The notes under the pieces are model-generated. The model saw only the letters and a program-made list of their open reading frames with translations, searched no databases and was not told where the DNA came from. A stretch of DNA of 64,000 nt, taken from Parapusillimonas sp013416435 (GTDB taxonomy: Bacteria; Pseudomonadota; Gammaproteobacteria; Burkholderiales; Burkholderiaceae_B). Below are positions 8,567-18,700 of this stretch, piece by piece (position 1 is the first letter of the stretch; the number at the start of each line of letters is the position of its first letter). The position numbers and the translations under genes are program-made. The stretch is from the NCBI RefSeq assembly GCF_052180245.1, contig NZ_CP197474.1:868001-932000 (forward strand). The letters run 5' to 3'.

Positions 8567-9526
8567 ATGGCCAACTTTCTTATTGCAGCACTATATAAAT
8601 TCGTGGAGCTCCCCGACTTTCGCGAGTTGCAGCAGCCTCTTTTCGATTTCTGCGAGTCGCAGGGCGTGAAAGGCACGCTGCTGCTTGCGGAAGAGGGCGT
8701 CAACGGCACGATTGCCGGTCCCGAAGCCGGGATCCGGGCGGTGCTCGATCATTTGCGCCAAGACCCGCGCCTCGCCGCGCTGGAGCACAAGGAATCGTGG
8801 TCCGAGCACATGCCGTTCTACCGCATGAAGGTGAAGCTGAAACGCGAAATCGTCACCATGGGCGTTCCCAACGTGCATGCGCGCACCATGGCGGGCACTT
8901 ATGTGAAGCCCGATGAATGGAACGAGCTCATTGCCGATCCGGACGTCATCGTGGTGGACTGCCGCAATGATTACGAAGTCTCCATCGGCACTTTCAAGCG
9001 CGCCATCAATCCGCATACGTCCAGCTTCACCGAATTTCCAGAATGGGTGCGGGAGCATTCGGCCGAAGGCGGCATCCTGAACAGGAACGCCAAGGTCGCC
9101 ATGTTCTGTACCGGTGGAATCCGCTGCGAGAAGTCGACCGCTTATCTTCGTTCGCAAGGCTTCGAGAATGTCTATCATCTCGAGGGCGGCATACTCAAGT
9201 ATCTGGAAACCATCGAGGCCGAAGACAGCCTGTGGGACGGGCAATGCTTCGTCTTCGACGAGCGGGTGTCCGTGGGCCACGGCCTGGAGCCCGGCGATTA
9301 CGAGTTTTGCCGCGCATGCCGGCTGCCTCTCGGCGCCGAGGACAAGGCTTCGGAGCATTACGAGGAAGGCGTCAGTTGCCCGCATTGCCACGATAAACAT
9401 ACTGCAGACCAGTTGCAGCGTTTTCGCGAGCGCCAAAAGCAGGTCCAGCTGGCGCGTCAGCGCAAGCAGCGCCATATCGGTGTGCGCCTCGAGCGTCCGC
9501 AGGCCGCTGCGTCCGTAGACGCCTAG
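8567..9526 (+). CDS. trhO: tRNA uridine(34) hydroxylase (rhodanese-like)
   Basis: 319 residues from the ATG at 8567, which gives the family N-terminus MANFLIAALYKFVELPDF. The N-terminal acylphosphatase-like part has GVNGTIAG. The rhodanese domain spans about 125-230 with the active-site cysteine in MFCTGGIRCEKS. A Cys-rich tail (CRACRLPL and CPHCHD) follows. TrhO (YceA) makes 5-hydroxyuridine at position 34 of several tRNAs by an O2-dependent route. Followed after 36 bp by a GST gene. Confidence 0.93.
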   Translation: MANFLIAALYKFVELPDFRELQQPLFDFCESQGVKGTLLLAEEGVNGTIAGPEAGIRAVLDHLRQDPRLAALEHKESWSEHMPFYRMKVKLKREIVTMGVPNVHARTMAGTYVKPDEWNELIADPDVIVVDCRNDYEVSIGTFKRAINPHTSSFTEFPEWVREHSAEGGILNRNAKVAMFCTGGIRCEKSTAYLRSQGFENVYHLEGGILKYLETIEAEDSLWDGQCFVFDERVSVGHGLEPGDYEFCRACRLPLGAEDKASEHYEEGVSCPHCHDKHTADQLQRFRERQKQVQLARQRKQRHIGVRLERPQAAASVDA

Positions 9527-9562
9527 GGCGCCCGTGGGCCGCAGCCCTCTCGGTCGCCTTCC

Positions 9563-10237
9563 ATGAATACGCTTCCCGTCCTTTATTCTTTCAGGCGGTG
9601 TCCCTATGCCATGCGGGCGCGCTTGGCCATTGCCGTAAGCGGGCATGCATGCGAACTGCGCGAAATCGTGCTGCGCGACAAGCCGCCCTCATTGCTGGCG
9701 GCGTCGCCAAAGGGCACGGTGCCGGTACTGATCGACAGCGATGGCTGCGTCATTGATCAAAGCCTGGACATCATGTTGTGGGCGCTGAGCCGGAACGACC
9801 CCGCCGGCTGGCTTGCGCCCGGCAGGGGCGATTTACCGGCCGGCCTGGCTCTCATAAAGCGTTGCGACGACGAATTCAAGCCTCTGCTCGATCGCTATAA
9901 ATATCCGCAGCGTTTTGGGCTCGGCACGGGTCTCGCGCATCGCGATGAAGCTGGGCTTTGGCTGCAGGAACTCGACAAATCGCTGCAAGCTTCGCCCTTT
10001 CTTTTCGGAAACTCGCCTTCATTGGCGGACATGGCGATCGCGCCTTTCATCCGGCAATTCGCGCATACCGATAAAGCCTGGTTTCAAGCTCAGGCCTGGC
10101 CATGCCTGCAAGCATGGCTGGACGCTTGGATGAACAGCCCGCTGTTCGAGCAAGTGATGAAGAAATATTCACCCTGGCGCGAAGGCACCCAGGGAGAGCG
10201 CTTCGGGGATGGGGGTCAGACCCCGTGCGGGGTCTGA
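9563..10237 (+). CDS. Glutathione S-transferase family protein with repeat-derived C-terminus
   Basis: 224 residues. The N-terminal thioredoxin-like domain has YSFRRCPYAMRARLAI with a CPYA motif, as in omega-like and bacterial GSTs. The SLDIMLWAL to LDAWMNSPLFEQVMKKYSPW part is the helical domain. The natural C-terminus seems to be near KYSPW; the last residues (GQTPCGV) and the TGA at 10235-10237 are read from inside a 30-bp palindrome at 10212-10240. The substrate is unknown. It may be co-transcribed with trhO. Confidence 0.88.
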   Translation: MNTLPVLYSFRRCPYAMRARLAIAVSGHACELREIVLRDKPPSLLAASPKGTVPVLIDSDGCVIDQSLDIMLWALSRNDPAGWLAPGRGDLPAGLALIKRCDDEFKPLLDRYKYPQRFGLGTGLAHRDEAGLWLQELDKSLQASPFLFGNSPSLADMAIAPFIRQFAHTDKAWFQAQAWPCLQAWLDAWMNSPLFEQVMKKYSPWREGTQGERFGDGGQTPCGV

Positions 10238-10284
10238 CCCTTTCATCTCTTTCTGGCCGGGGTCAGACCCAAGGGTCTGACCCC
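10212..10284. repeat. Palindrome array B: two units
   Basis: Unit 1 (10212-10240) is the 13-nt arm, centre GTGC and the complementary arm, ending one base short. Unit 2 (10259-10284) has 12-nt arms around an AA centre. Starts are 47 bp apart. The array joins the convergent GST and fabI genes: unit 1 supplies the GST stop codon and unit 2 ends 7 bp before the fabI stop. Confidence 0.95.
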
Positions 10285-10291
10285 TCAGACC

Positions 10292-11074
10292 TTATTCCAT
10301 GCCGGGAACCACGGTCGAGAAGCCGGCATCCACATGGGTGACTTCGCCGGTGATGCCGGCTGCCAGGTCCGACAGCATGAAGGCGGCCGCGTTGCCGACG
10401 TCGTCGATCGTGACGTTGCGGCGCAGTGGCGCATGGGTCTCCACATACTTGAAGATGGTGGAGAAATCCTTGATGCCGCTGGCGGCCAAGGTCTTGATGG
10501 GTCCTGCCGAGATCGCGTTGGCGCGGATGCCTTCGGAGCCGAGGGCGGAGGCCAGGTAGCGTACGCTGGCTTCGAGCGATGCCTTGGCCAGGCCCATGGT
10601 GTTGTAATGAGGAACGACTCGTTCGGCACCCAGATAGGTAAGAGTCAGCACCGAGCTGTTGCGGCCCTTCAGCATGGGCAGGGCGGCCTTGGCCAGTGCG
10701 GGGAAGCTGTAGGCGGAGATGTCGTGCGCGATGCGGAAGGCTTCGCGGGAGAGGCCGTCGAGCAGATCGCCCGCAATGGCTTCGCGCGGGGCGAAGCCGA
10801 TCGAATGGACCAGGCCGTCCAGGCCGTCCCAGTGCTCGCTCAGCACCTTGAAGGTGTTGTCGATTTGTTCGTCTTCGGCCACATCGCAGGGAATGACGAT
10901 GTTGCTGCCGAATTCAGCGGCGAACTCCGTGACACGCTCTTGGAAGCGCTCGCCCGCGTAGGTGAAGGCGAGTTCCGCGCCTTGATGGCGACAGGCCCGC
11001 GCGATGCCGTAGGCGATCGAGCGGTTCGAAATGACGCCGGTTATCAGTATGCGTTTTCCGTCCAGGAAACCCAT
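10292..11074 (-). CDS. fabI: Enoyl-ACP reductase (NADH)
   Basis: 260 residues, the normal length. ITGVISNRSIAYGIA (11-25) is the FabI-type cofactor loop. Y147, Y157 and K164 (YLGAERVVPHYNTMGLAK) are the FabI Tyr-x9-Tyr-x6-Lys active site. SIGFAP near residue 91 is also typical. It reduces trans-2-enoyl-ACP in the last step of each fatty acid elongation cycle and is the triclosan/isoniazid-class target. The mltD gene lies 30 bp upstream on the same strand. Confidence 0.95.
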   Translation of the reverse strand: MGFLDGKRILITGVISNRSIAYGIARACRHQGAELAFTYAGERFQERVTEFAAEFGSNIVIPCDVAEDEQIDNTFKVLSEHWDGLDGLVHSIGFAPREAIAGDLLDGLSREAFRIAHDISAYSFPALAKAALPMLKGRNSSVLTLTYLGAERVVPHYNTMGLAKASLEASVRYLASALGSEGIRANAISAGPIKTLAASGIKDFSTIFKYVETHAPLRRNVTIDDVGNAAAFMLSDLAAGITGEVTHVDAGFSTVVPGME

Positions 11075-11104
11075 GAGATAAATCCTTTGATTATAAAATG
11101 AGAA

Positions 11105-12502
11105 TCAGCCGCGCATGCCGGTGCCCGGAACGCGCAGCTTCTTGCCGGTGGCGAGTTTGTCGTTCTTGAGGTTGTTGAGCTTGCGCAGTTCGGTGACAGT
11201 TGTGTTGTAGCGTTTCGCCAGGGAGAAAAGCGTGTCTCCTCCCTTGATGGTATGGGTGCGGACATTGGCCTGCCGTTTCAGGACGACCACGTCGTTGTTT
11301 TTGCGGGTGGCTCGCTTCGCTGTGGCTTCGGGCGCCGACGCGGAAGGATCGAAGGACGCCAGTTGGATGCCGCCGGTTGTTGCAGGCGCTGTGCCGGTGG
11401 CCGGCACCAGCAGCGTTTGCGCGCTTGCGACTTTTTGTTTGGTGCTCAGGCCATTTGCGGCCATCAGTCTCCCCAGGCTGATGCCGTGCTTCTTGGCGAT
11501 GGCCGCGTAGGATTCGCCTTTCTTGGTGCGATAGACGTTCCAGGAGGCCAGCCTGCCTTTGTAGGCCGCGAGGTTGGCATTGAAGATGTCGACGCGGTTG
11601 GTCGGCAGCAGCAGCACGGGCTCGTGTTCGGCCAGGATGATGGGCCGATTGTACGAGGCATTGAGCGACGTGAATTCCTCCATCGACATTTCGGCCAGCT
11701 TGGCGGCCACTTCAATGTCGATGTCCTGCGTTTTCTTGACGGTGGTGAAGTAAGGCGTATTGCTGACCGGCGGCAAGGTGATGCCGAAGCGCGTTGGATC
11801 CGCGACGATATTCTTGATGGCCTGGAGCTTGGGCACGTAATTGCGCGTTTCGTCCGGCATCCTGATGGAGACGTAGTCGGTGGGCAAGCCGGCCTGGGCA
11901 TTCTTTTCCAGTGCGCGCTTGACCGCGCCTTCGCCCCAGTTGTAGGACGCCAGGGCCAAGTGCCAATCGCCCTGGAAGTCATACAGATACGACAGGTAGT
12001 CCAGCGCGGCGCTGGTCGAGGCGACGGGGTCGCGGCGCTGGTCGCGCCACCAGTCCTGCGTCAGTTTGTACTGGCGCCCCGTGGCGGGGACGAATTGCCA
12101 TAGGCCCGAGGCATGGGCGCGCGACAGGGCGGTGGGGTTGTAGGCGCTTTCCACGAAAGGAAGCAGCGCCAATTCGGTGGGCAGGCCGCGCCGGTCGAGT
12201 TCATCGACGATGTGATACAGGTACTTGCCGGCCCGCTGGCTCATGAGCAGGACCGATTCTGGGTGCGAGGCGTAGTAGTCCGTCCATTGTTGCGTCAGTT
12301 CGCTTTCCAGGTTGGGAATGGCGAAGCCGCGGCGAATGCGGTCCCACATGTCGCGGGGCGGGTGGGTAAGATCTATGGTGCGCGAGGTTTCAGCGGCGGA
12401 ATAGACTTTCTTGTCGTGGGCGTAGGGATTCTTGGACTGATTGGCCGCGCAGCCGGCCAGCACTGCTACGATAAGCAGAATGAATAGTCGTATGCAGTTC
12501 AT
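11105..12502 (-). CDS. mltD: Membrane-bound lytic murein transglycosylase D
   Basis: 465 residues from the ATG at 12502, which opens a lipoprotein signal (lipobox LAGC, C18). The SLT-type catalytic domain has the glutamate E118 in LLPFVESAYNPTALS, then SGLWQFVPATGRQY. Two LysM peptidoglycan-binding repeats follow at about 340-385 and 415-460 (SYAAIAKKHGIS; DTLFSLAKRYNTTV). It cleaves glycan strands to give 1,6-anhydro ends and is anchored in the outer membrane. The start is 7 bp after the gloB stop, so the two are co-transcribed, as in E. coli where mltD and gloB are also neighbours. Confidence 0.93.
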   Translation of the reverse strand: MNCIRLFILLIVAVLAGCAANQSKNPYAHDKKVYSAAETSRTIDLTHPPRDMWDRIRRGFAIPNLESELTQQWTDYYASHPESVLLMSQRAGKYLYHIVDELDRRGLPTELALLPFVESAYNPTALSRAHASGLWQFVPATGRQYKLTQDWWRDQRRDPVASTSAALDYLSYLYDFQGDWHLALASYNWGEGAVKRALEKNAQAGLPTDYVSIRMPDETRNYVPKLQAIKNIVADPTRFGITLPPVSNTPYFTTVKKTQDIDIEVAAKLAEMSMEEFTSLNASYNRPIILAEHEPVLLLPTNRVDIFNANLAAYKGRLASWNVYRTKKGESYAAIAKKHGISLGRLMAANGLSTKQKVASAQTLLVPATGTAPATTGGIQLASFDPSASAPEATAKRATRKNNDVVVLKRQANVRTHTIKGGDTLFSLAKRYNTTVTELRKLNNLKNDKLATGKKLRVPGTGMRG

Positions 12503-12509
12503 TGGTAGA

Positions 12510-13298
12510 TCATTTAAAGTTGTTCTTCCATTCGCGCAGGCTGGCAAAGACATCGACCGGATCTCGCAAGGCCTGCCCCGCAAACCTTGCGGCGGCCTTC
12601 GCTACGGCTGCCTGGCCGGTGCGCAGGAACGGGTTGGTTTCCAGTTCGGCTCCGACCGTGGAGGGCAAGGTGGGCTCGCCCTTCGAGCGCAGCTTCGTTG
12701 CATCTTCCCATCGTTGCCGCAAATTGCCGTTGTCCGGTTCGACCTCGAGCGCCCAGCGCAGGTTTGCCAGTGTATATTCGTGTGCACAGCACACCAGCGT
12801 GGCCGCGGGCAAAGCGCTAAGTTTACCCAGAGATTCCGCCATTTGGGCAGGTGTGCCTTCAAACAGACGCCCGCAACCTGCGGCAAAAAGCGTGTCGCCG
12901 CAAAAAAGCACGGGTTTACCCGTATCAAGTTTGCCGAAGTACGCGATATGCCCGGCGGTGTGTCCGGGTACGTCGAGTACGGAAAGCTCGAGGCCGACGG
13001 TGGGCAATTGTACCGTATCGCCTTGCCTGAGTGCTTGGTCGCAGGCGGGCAGGGTTTCTGTTGCGGGCCCATAGATGCGAGCGTTGGTCTGGCGCTGGAG
13101 GGCCAGCACGCCGCCCACGTGGTCGCCATGATGATGGGTCAGTAAAATAGCGTCGAGTACGAGGTCCTGGTCTTTCAGCGCTTTTTCGACCGGCGCGGAC
13201 TGCCCCGGGTCCACAACGATGGCGTGGCCGTTCTTGTGCACCATCCAGATGTAGTTGTCTGTGAAGGCGGGTACGGGAATGAGTCGAGCAGTTACCAT
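12510..13298 (-). CDS. gloB: Hydroxyacylglutathione hydrolase (glyoxalase II)
   Basis: 262 residues. THHHGDHVGG (54-63) is the metallo-beta-lactamase metal motif, with further ligands in VPGHTAGHI, FCGDTLF and CCAHEYT. The C-terminal HAGH domain has the RTGQAAVAKAA region. It hydrolyses S-lactoylglutathione to lactate and glutathione, the second step of methylglyoxal detoxification. It is divergent from the methyltransferase gene with only 11 bp between start codons, so the two ribosome sites nearly abut. Confidence 0.94.
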   Translation of the reverse strand: MVTARLIPVPAFTDNYIWMVHKNGHAIVVDPGQSAPVEKALKDQDLVLDAILLTHHHGDHVGGVLALQRQTNARIYGPATETLPACDQALRQGDTVQLPTVGLELSVLDVPGHTAGHIAYFGKLDTGKPVLFCGDTLFAAGCGRLFEGTPAQMAESLGKLSALPAATLVCCAHEYTLANLRWALEVEPDNGNLRQRWEDATKLRSKGEPTLPSTVGAELETNPFLRTGQAAVAKAAARFAGQALRDPVDVFASLREWKNNFK

Positions 13299-13309
13299 GA
13301 GGAGTTGAC

Positions 13310-14083
13310 GTGTCGGTGGACCAACCTCTTATTCTAGAGCTTGCCGATTGGCTGGGCACGCCGCCGGGCCAATATGTGCAGCGCTGGGAACAAAAACACA
13401 TAGATGCGATGGTAAGCAACGTATTCGGCTATCATGCCATACAAATCGGCTTGCCGCATTGGGACTTGCTCCAGGCGAATCGCATTCCTTACAAGGGGCG
13501 CTCCAGTGCCGTGGCCGATGCCGCCGCGCACAAGGGCGCCGTGCTCGTCGCGGAACCCGAGAATCTTCCTTTCGACTCCCAGAGCATCGATCTGCTGGTA
13601 CTGCCGCATGTGCTGGAATGCTCGGCCGATCCCCATCAGGTATTGCGCGAGGCCGAACGCGTGCTGGTACCCGAAGGGCGCGTGGTGATTTCCGGGTTCA
13701 ATCCCTGGAGCCTCTGGGGTGCCAGCGACCGCATTCCCGGGTTGGATCCGCTGCTGCCCATTCCGGCGCATGCCCAGGTTTCGCTGCCGCGCCTGAAGGA
13801 CTGGTTCAAATTGCTGTCCCTGGACCTGGACCGCGGCCGGTTCGGCTGCTATGCGCCGCCTTGCACGAGCGAGATCTGGCTGGAGCGCTGGAAGTTCATG
13901 GACCAGGCGGGGGATCGCTGGTGGCCGGTATGCGGGGCCGTCTACGTGGTCTCGGCGGTCAAGCGGGTGGCCGGCATGCGCCTGGTGGGCACTAAATGGA
14001 AGAAGGCGCGCAAGCGCGTGGCGCGGCAGGCGGTGGTGACCAGCACGCATATGTCGGAACGCCGGCACGACTCAGTCTCTTAA
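13310..14083 (+). CDS. Class I SAM-dependent methyltransferase
   Basis: 257 residues from a GTG at 13310, supported by GGAG 6 bp upstream. Pattern of a Methyltransf_11 domain: ENLPFDSQSIDLLVLPHVLE, then REAERVLVPEGRVVISGFNPWSLWG. The glycine-rich SAM loop expected earlier in the fold is poorly defined, which is usual for this gloB-adjacent YafS-like family. The position between gloB and rnhA is the same as yafS in E. coli. The substrate is unknown. Confidence 0.85.
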   Translation: MSVDQPLILELADWLGTPPGQYVQRWEQKHIDAMVSNVFGYHAIQIGLPHWDLLQANRIPYKGRSSAVADAAAHKGAVLVAEPENLPFDSQSIDLLVLPHVLECSADPHQVLREAERVLVPEGRVVISGFNPWSLWGASDRIPGLDPLLPIPAHAQVSLPRLKDWFKLLSLDLDRGRFGCYAPPCTSEIWLERWKFMDQAGDRWWPVCGAVYVVSAVKRVAGMRLVGTKWKKARKRVARQAVVTSTHMSERRHDSVS

Positions 14084-14102
14084 CTCGATATTCAAGCGGT
14101 AT

Positions 14103-14576
14103 ATGGCAACAAGTTCAAGTCAGGTCGACATCTGGACGGATGGCGCTTGCAAAGGCAACCCGGGCCTGGGCGGTTGGGGCGCGCTGCTGCGCCAGGGCAA
14201 GCACGAAAAGTCTCTTTACGGCGGTGAGCCCGACACCACGAACAACCGCATGGAACTGATGGCCGTCATCATGGCCTTGCAGGCCTTGAAGCGGCCTTGC
14301 CAGGTCGTGGTGCATACGGATTCGCAATATGTCCAGAAAGGCATGAGCGAATGGCTGGCCAACTGGAAACGGCGCGGCTGGCGCACTGCCGAACGCAAGC
14401 CGGTCAAGAATGCCGAGCTATGGCAGGCGCTTGACGCGCTGGTGCAACAGCACGATGTGCGGTGGCAATGGGTGCGGGGGCATGCCGGCGACCCTGGCAA
14501 CGAGCGCGCGGACGAACTCGCGAACCTGGGCGTTGAAACCGTGCGTAAAACATTTGTCAATAAAAATATGCAATAA
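14103..14576 (+). CDS. rnhA: Ribonuclease HI
   Basis: 157 residues, as expected. The four catalytic acids are visible: Asp in IWTDGACKGNPG, Glu in NNRMELMAV, Asp in HTDSQYV and Asp in ERADELAN. It removes RNA from RNA-DNA hybrids. It starts 19 bp after the methyltransferase. In many proteobacteria dnaQ lies next to rnhA; here an RND efflux pair separates them. Confidence 0.96.
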   Translation: MATSSSQVDIWTDGACKGNPGLGGWGALLRQGKHEKSLYGGEPDTTNNRMELMAVIMALQALKRPCQVVVHTDSQYVQKGMSEWLANWKRRGWRTAERKPVKNAELWQALDALVQQHDVRWQWVRGHAGDPGNERADELANLGVETVRKTFVNKNMQ

Positions 14577-14586
14577 AACTTATTGC
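14570..14586. promoter_or_regulatory. 7-bp inverted repeat upstream of RND operon
   Basis: GCAATAA and TTATTGC flank a 3-bp AAC centre, a perfect 17-bp dyad overlapping the rnhA stop codon and lying 53 bp before the efflux operon start. AT-rich in a GC-rich setting, so an operator or the upstream part of the efflux promoter is plausible. No regulator gene is adjacent. Confidence 0.4.
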
Positions 14587-14639
14587 GATGCTACAGTCGC
14601 AGACTTGTCCGTAATCCATAAGTCCAAGTCGTTACTTCG

Positions 14640-15740
14640 ATGAAACAATCCACATTAGGTTTGATATTGGTGCTGGCGCTTGGCGTGGGGCTTGGCGCCT
14701 GGGGCTCCAAGTGGTGGGCCGAGCGCGAAGCCAAGGGCGCGGCCAAACCGGCGGCGACCTTGGCAAGCGCCGACGCGCCGGAGAAAGTCACGGTGGAAGC
14801 CAGGGCCGTGCAACAAGTATCCATGCCGCGCGGCGTCTCGGCCGTCGGTACCCTGCGCTCAGAGGATTCCGTCGTGCTGCGCCCCGAGATCACTGGGCGG
14901 ATCACGGAAATCAATTTCTCCGAAGGCGGCAAAGTAAAGAAGGGACAAGTGCTGATCCGGCTGGACGACAGCGTGACCAAGGCGCAGTTGCAACAGGCGC
15001 AGGCCAACCTCAGCCTGGCGAACAGCCAGTATCGGCGGGCGATAGAGCTGGGCAAGCAAGGCTTCATCAGCAAGCAGGCGCGCGACGAGTCCGCCAGCCA
15101 GCTCAAGGTCCAGCAGGCGGCGGCAGCGCTGGCGCAGGCCAATCTGGACAAGACCGTCATTCTCGCTCCCTTCGATGGACTCATCGGCCTGCGCAATGTA
15201 TCGGTGGGCGACTACGTCAGTCCCGGCGCCGAGCTCGTGCCCATCGAGTCCATCGATCCTCTAAAGGTGGACTTCCGCATACCCGAGCAGTACCTTGGCC
15301 AAGTCAAGGAAGGCAGCAAGCTGGCGCTCAGCTTCGATGCGCTGCCGGGCCAGGCCCGCGAAGGGGTGGTCGGCGCCATCAGCCCGCTGGTCGAGGTGGG
15401 GGGCAGGTCGATTCTCCTGCGTGCCGATGTGCCCAACGCCGACGACAAGCTGCGGCCCGGGATGTTCGCCCGGGTACGGCTGCAGTTTTCCGACGAGCTC
15501 GTCACCGTGGTGCCTGAAACAGCGCTGGTGCCGGCGGGCGAAGAGCAGTATGTTTATCGTATCGAAGACGGCAAGGCCAAGCGCGTAGTCGTCAAAGTGG
15601 GACAGCGCCGCGGCGGCACCGTGGAAATCCAGGACGGACTGCGGGCCGGCGACCAAGTGGTCGTCTCGGGGCTGCAGAAGGTCCGTGATGGCGATCCGGT
15701 CGAAGTCCTGCCGCCGTCCAGCCAGCCCGCTTCTTCCTGA
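14640..15740 (+). CDS. RND efflux periplasmic adaptor (membrane fusion protein)
   Basis: 366 residues. An N-terminal signal/anchor (GLILVLALGVGLGAWGSKWW) is followed by a lipoyl-type half (VVLRPEITGRITEINFSEGG), an alpha-hairpin (about 110-160, Gln/Ala/Leu rich), the second lipoyl half (VILAPFDGLIGLRNVSVGDYV) and a beta-barrel domain ending LVPAGEEQYVYRIEDGK. This order matches HlyD/AcrA-type adaptors. It links the inner-membrane pump to an outer-membrane channel; no channel gene is nearby. Only 15 bp separate it from the pump gene. Confidence 0.93.
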   Translation: MKQSTLGLILVLALGVGLGAWGSKWWAEREAKGAAKPAATLASADAPEKVTVEARAVQQVSMPRGVSAVGTLRSEDSVVLRPEITGRITEINFSEGGKVKKGQVLIRLDDSVTKAQLQQAQANLSLANSQYRRAIELGKQGFISKQARDESASQLKVQQAAAALAQANLDKTVILAPFDGLIGLRNVSVGDYVSPGAELVPIESIDPLKVDFRIPEQYLGQVKEGSKLALSFDALPGQAREGVVGAISPLVEVGGRSILLRADVPNADDKLRPGMFARVRLQFSDELVTVVPETALVPAGEEQYVYRIEDGKAKRVVVKVGQRRGGTVEIQDGLRAGDQVVVSGLQKVRDGDPVEVLPPSSQPASS

Positions 15741-15755
15741 TACCGGGAGCCTCCC

Positions 15756-18700
15756 ATGGTTTTGTCTGAAATCTGCATCAAGCGACCGGTTTTCGCGACC
15801 GTCCTGTCCTTGATCATCGTGCTGATCGGCCTGATTTCCTACGACCGTCTTACGGTACGGGAATACCCCGCCATCGACGAACCCGTGGTGTCGGTGGTCA
15901 CCGTATATAAGGGGGCGTCGCCGGAGGTGGTCGAATCCCAGGTGACCAAGCCCCTGGAGGATCAGCTGGCAGGCATGGAAGGCGTGGACGTGATGACGTC
16001 CCGTAGCCGTTCGGAGCGCAGTCTCATCAACGTGAAGTTCGATCTGGCGCGGGATCCCGACGCCGCCGCGGCGGATGTCCGTGACAAGGTTTCGCGCGCG
16101 CGCCGCTTTCTGCCGGACGAAATCGACGAGCCCATCATCAGCAAGGTCGAAGCGGATTCCACTCCTATCGTCTACATCGGCGTGACCACCGGCAACTATT
16201 CGCAGATGGAGGCATCCGACTACATCAACCGCTACGTCAAGACGCGGCTGTCGGTCTTGCCGGGCGCTGCGGAAATACGCGTATTCGGCGAGCAACTGCC
16301 GTCCATGCGCATCTATATCGATCGTGCCAAGCTGGCGGCCTACGGACTGACGGTGCAAGACGTCGAGTCGGCGCTGCGTCAGCAGAACGTGCTGATACCG
16401 GCGGGCCGCATCGAGTCCCGGCAGCGCGAGTTCTCGGTGGTGGCGTCCACCGACTTGCAGACGGTCGAGCAATTCCGCAACGTGGTGATCGCCACGGTGA
16501 AGAGCTATCCGGTCCGCATGAGCGATGTGGCGGACGTCCAGATCGGGCCCCTGGATGACCGCGTCATGGCGCGCTTCAACGGGCAGCTCAGCTTGACCAT
16601 CGGCGTGACCAAGCAGTCGACGGCCAACCCGCTCGATCTGTCCAAGGCGGTGCGTAACGAGATCGAACTCATCAATGAAAACCTGCCCGGCGGCATGAAG
16701 CTCAATGTTTCCTACGATTCGTCGATCTTCATCCAGGAGTCCATCAATTCGGTCTACCATACCGTCGCCGAGGCCATCATCCTGGTGGTGCTGGTCATCT
16801 TCTTCTTCCTGCGCAGCGTCAGGGCCAGCATCATTCCCATCGTCACGATTCCGGTGTCGCTGATCGGCGCCTTCGGCATCATGTATGCCTTCGGCTTTTC
16901 CATCAATACGCTCACGCTGTTGGCCATGGTGCTGGCCATCGGCCTCGTCGTCGACGACGCCATCGTCGTGCTCGAGAACATTTTCCGACACATCGAAGAA
17001 GGCAAGACGCGGCTCGAGGCCGCATTCCTGGGCGCCAAGGAAATCGGCTTTGCGGTCATCGCCATGACGCTGACGCTCGTGACCGTGTATGCGCCGCTGG
17101 CCTTTGCCACAGGGCGCACGGGCCGGCTCTTCATCGAATTTGCGCTGACACTCGCCGGCGCCGTGCTGGTATCCGGATTCGTGGCACTGACGCTGACGCC
17201 CATGATGTGCTCCACGCTGCTGCGGCATCAGTCCGGCCATGGCGCCTTGTACACCTTCGTGGAAAATATCCTGGAAGGGATGACCAACGCCTATCGCCGC
17301 GGCCTGGCCCGCGCGCTCCGGCATCGGGTGATCGTCCTGCTGCTTGGGCTGGCGGTGGCATTGGGCAGCGTGGTGCTGTTCAAGACCGTCAAAAGCGAGC
17401 TCGCTCCAATCGAAGACCGCGGCGTGGTGTTCGGCGTGGTCAGCGGGCCGGAAGGCTCCACCATCGATTACTCGCTGAACAGCATCAGGAAGATCGAAGA
17501 CCTGTACAGCGCAGTGCCGGAAGCGTCCGGCAATCAATCCATCATCGGTTTCCCGACGGTGGTGGATTCCATGGCCATCTTGCGCTTGAAGCACTGGAAC
17601 GAGCGCGAGCGTTCGCAGCAGGAGATCGCCCGCGAGCTTCAACCCGAGTTCGCGAAGCTGCCCGGCGTACGCGCCTTTCCCACGAATCCGCCGTCGCTGG
17701 GGCAGCGCGCCACTTCCAAGCCTGTCGATTTCGTCGTCATGAGCCAGGTCTCGTATCCCGAAATGGACAAGATGGTGGGCGAGTTCATTGCCAAGCTGCG
17801 CGATTATCCGGGCCTGCAGAATATCGATACCGACTTGCGGCTCAATACGCCCGAGCTGCGGGTCGATGTGCAACGCGACAAGCTGGCCGACGTGGGCGTG
17901 GATGTCGGCGAGGTCGGGCGCACGCTCGAGTCCATGCTGGGCGGGCGCCAGGTCACGCGCTTTCGAGATAGCGGTGAACAATACGACGTCATCGTGCAGG
18001 TCAAGAAGGCCGATCGGGCAGACCCGACCGATATCTCCGACATCTACGTCCGGACCGCCGACGGCAGCATGGTGCAGATGTCCAACTTCCTGAGCGTGGC
18101 CGAAACGGTTTCGCCCCAGTCGCTCAATCACTTCAATCGCCTGCGCGCGGTCAAGGTGCAGGCTTCCATCGCGCCGGGCTACGCCCTGGGCGAAGTGCTG
18201 GAGCATATGAACACCGTGGCGCGCGACGTTTTCCCGCCCACGGTGCAGCTGGACCTCGATGGGCAGTCGCGGGAATTCCGCGACTCGTCCGGCGGCATCT
18301 ATCTGGTGTTCATGATGGCGCTGGCCTTCATCTACCTGGTGCTGGCCGCACAGTTCGAAAGCTGGCGCAATCCGCTCATCATCATGTTCTCGGTGCCGCT
18401 TTCCATGACGGGCGCGCTGCTGGCGCTATGGCTGACGGGCGGCACGCTGTCCATCTACAGCCAGATCGGCCTGATCACCCTGGTGGGCCTGATCACCAAG
18501 CACGGCATCCTGATCGTCGAATTCGCCACGCAGCTGCGCGCCGACGGCATGGGCAAGCTCGAGGCGGTCACCGAGGCCAGCGTGTTACGCTTGCGGCCTA
18601 TACTGATGACCACGGGCGCCATGGTGCTGGGTGTCCTGCCGTTGGCCTACGCCACGGGCGCCGGCGCCGAGTCGCGCCAGCAGATCGGCTGGGTGCTGGT

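Noticed and set aside
15261..18206. 981-codon open frame antisense to the RND pump
   Set aside because: Mirror of a strongly coding high-GC gene; His/Asp/Arg-rich composition and no domain.
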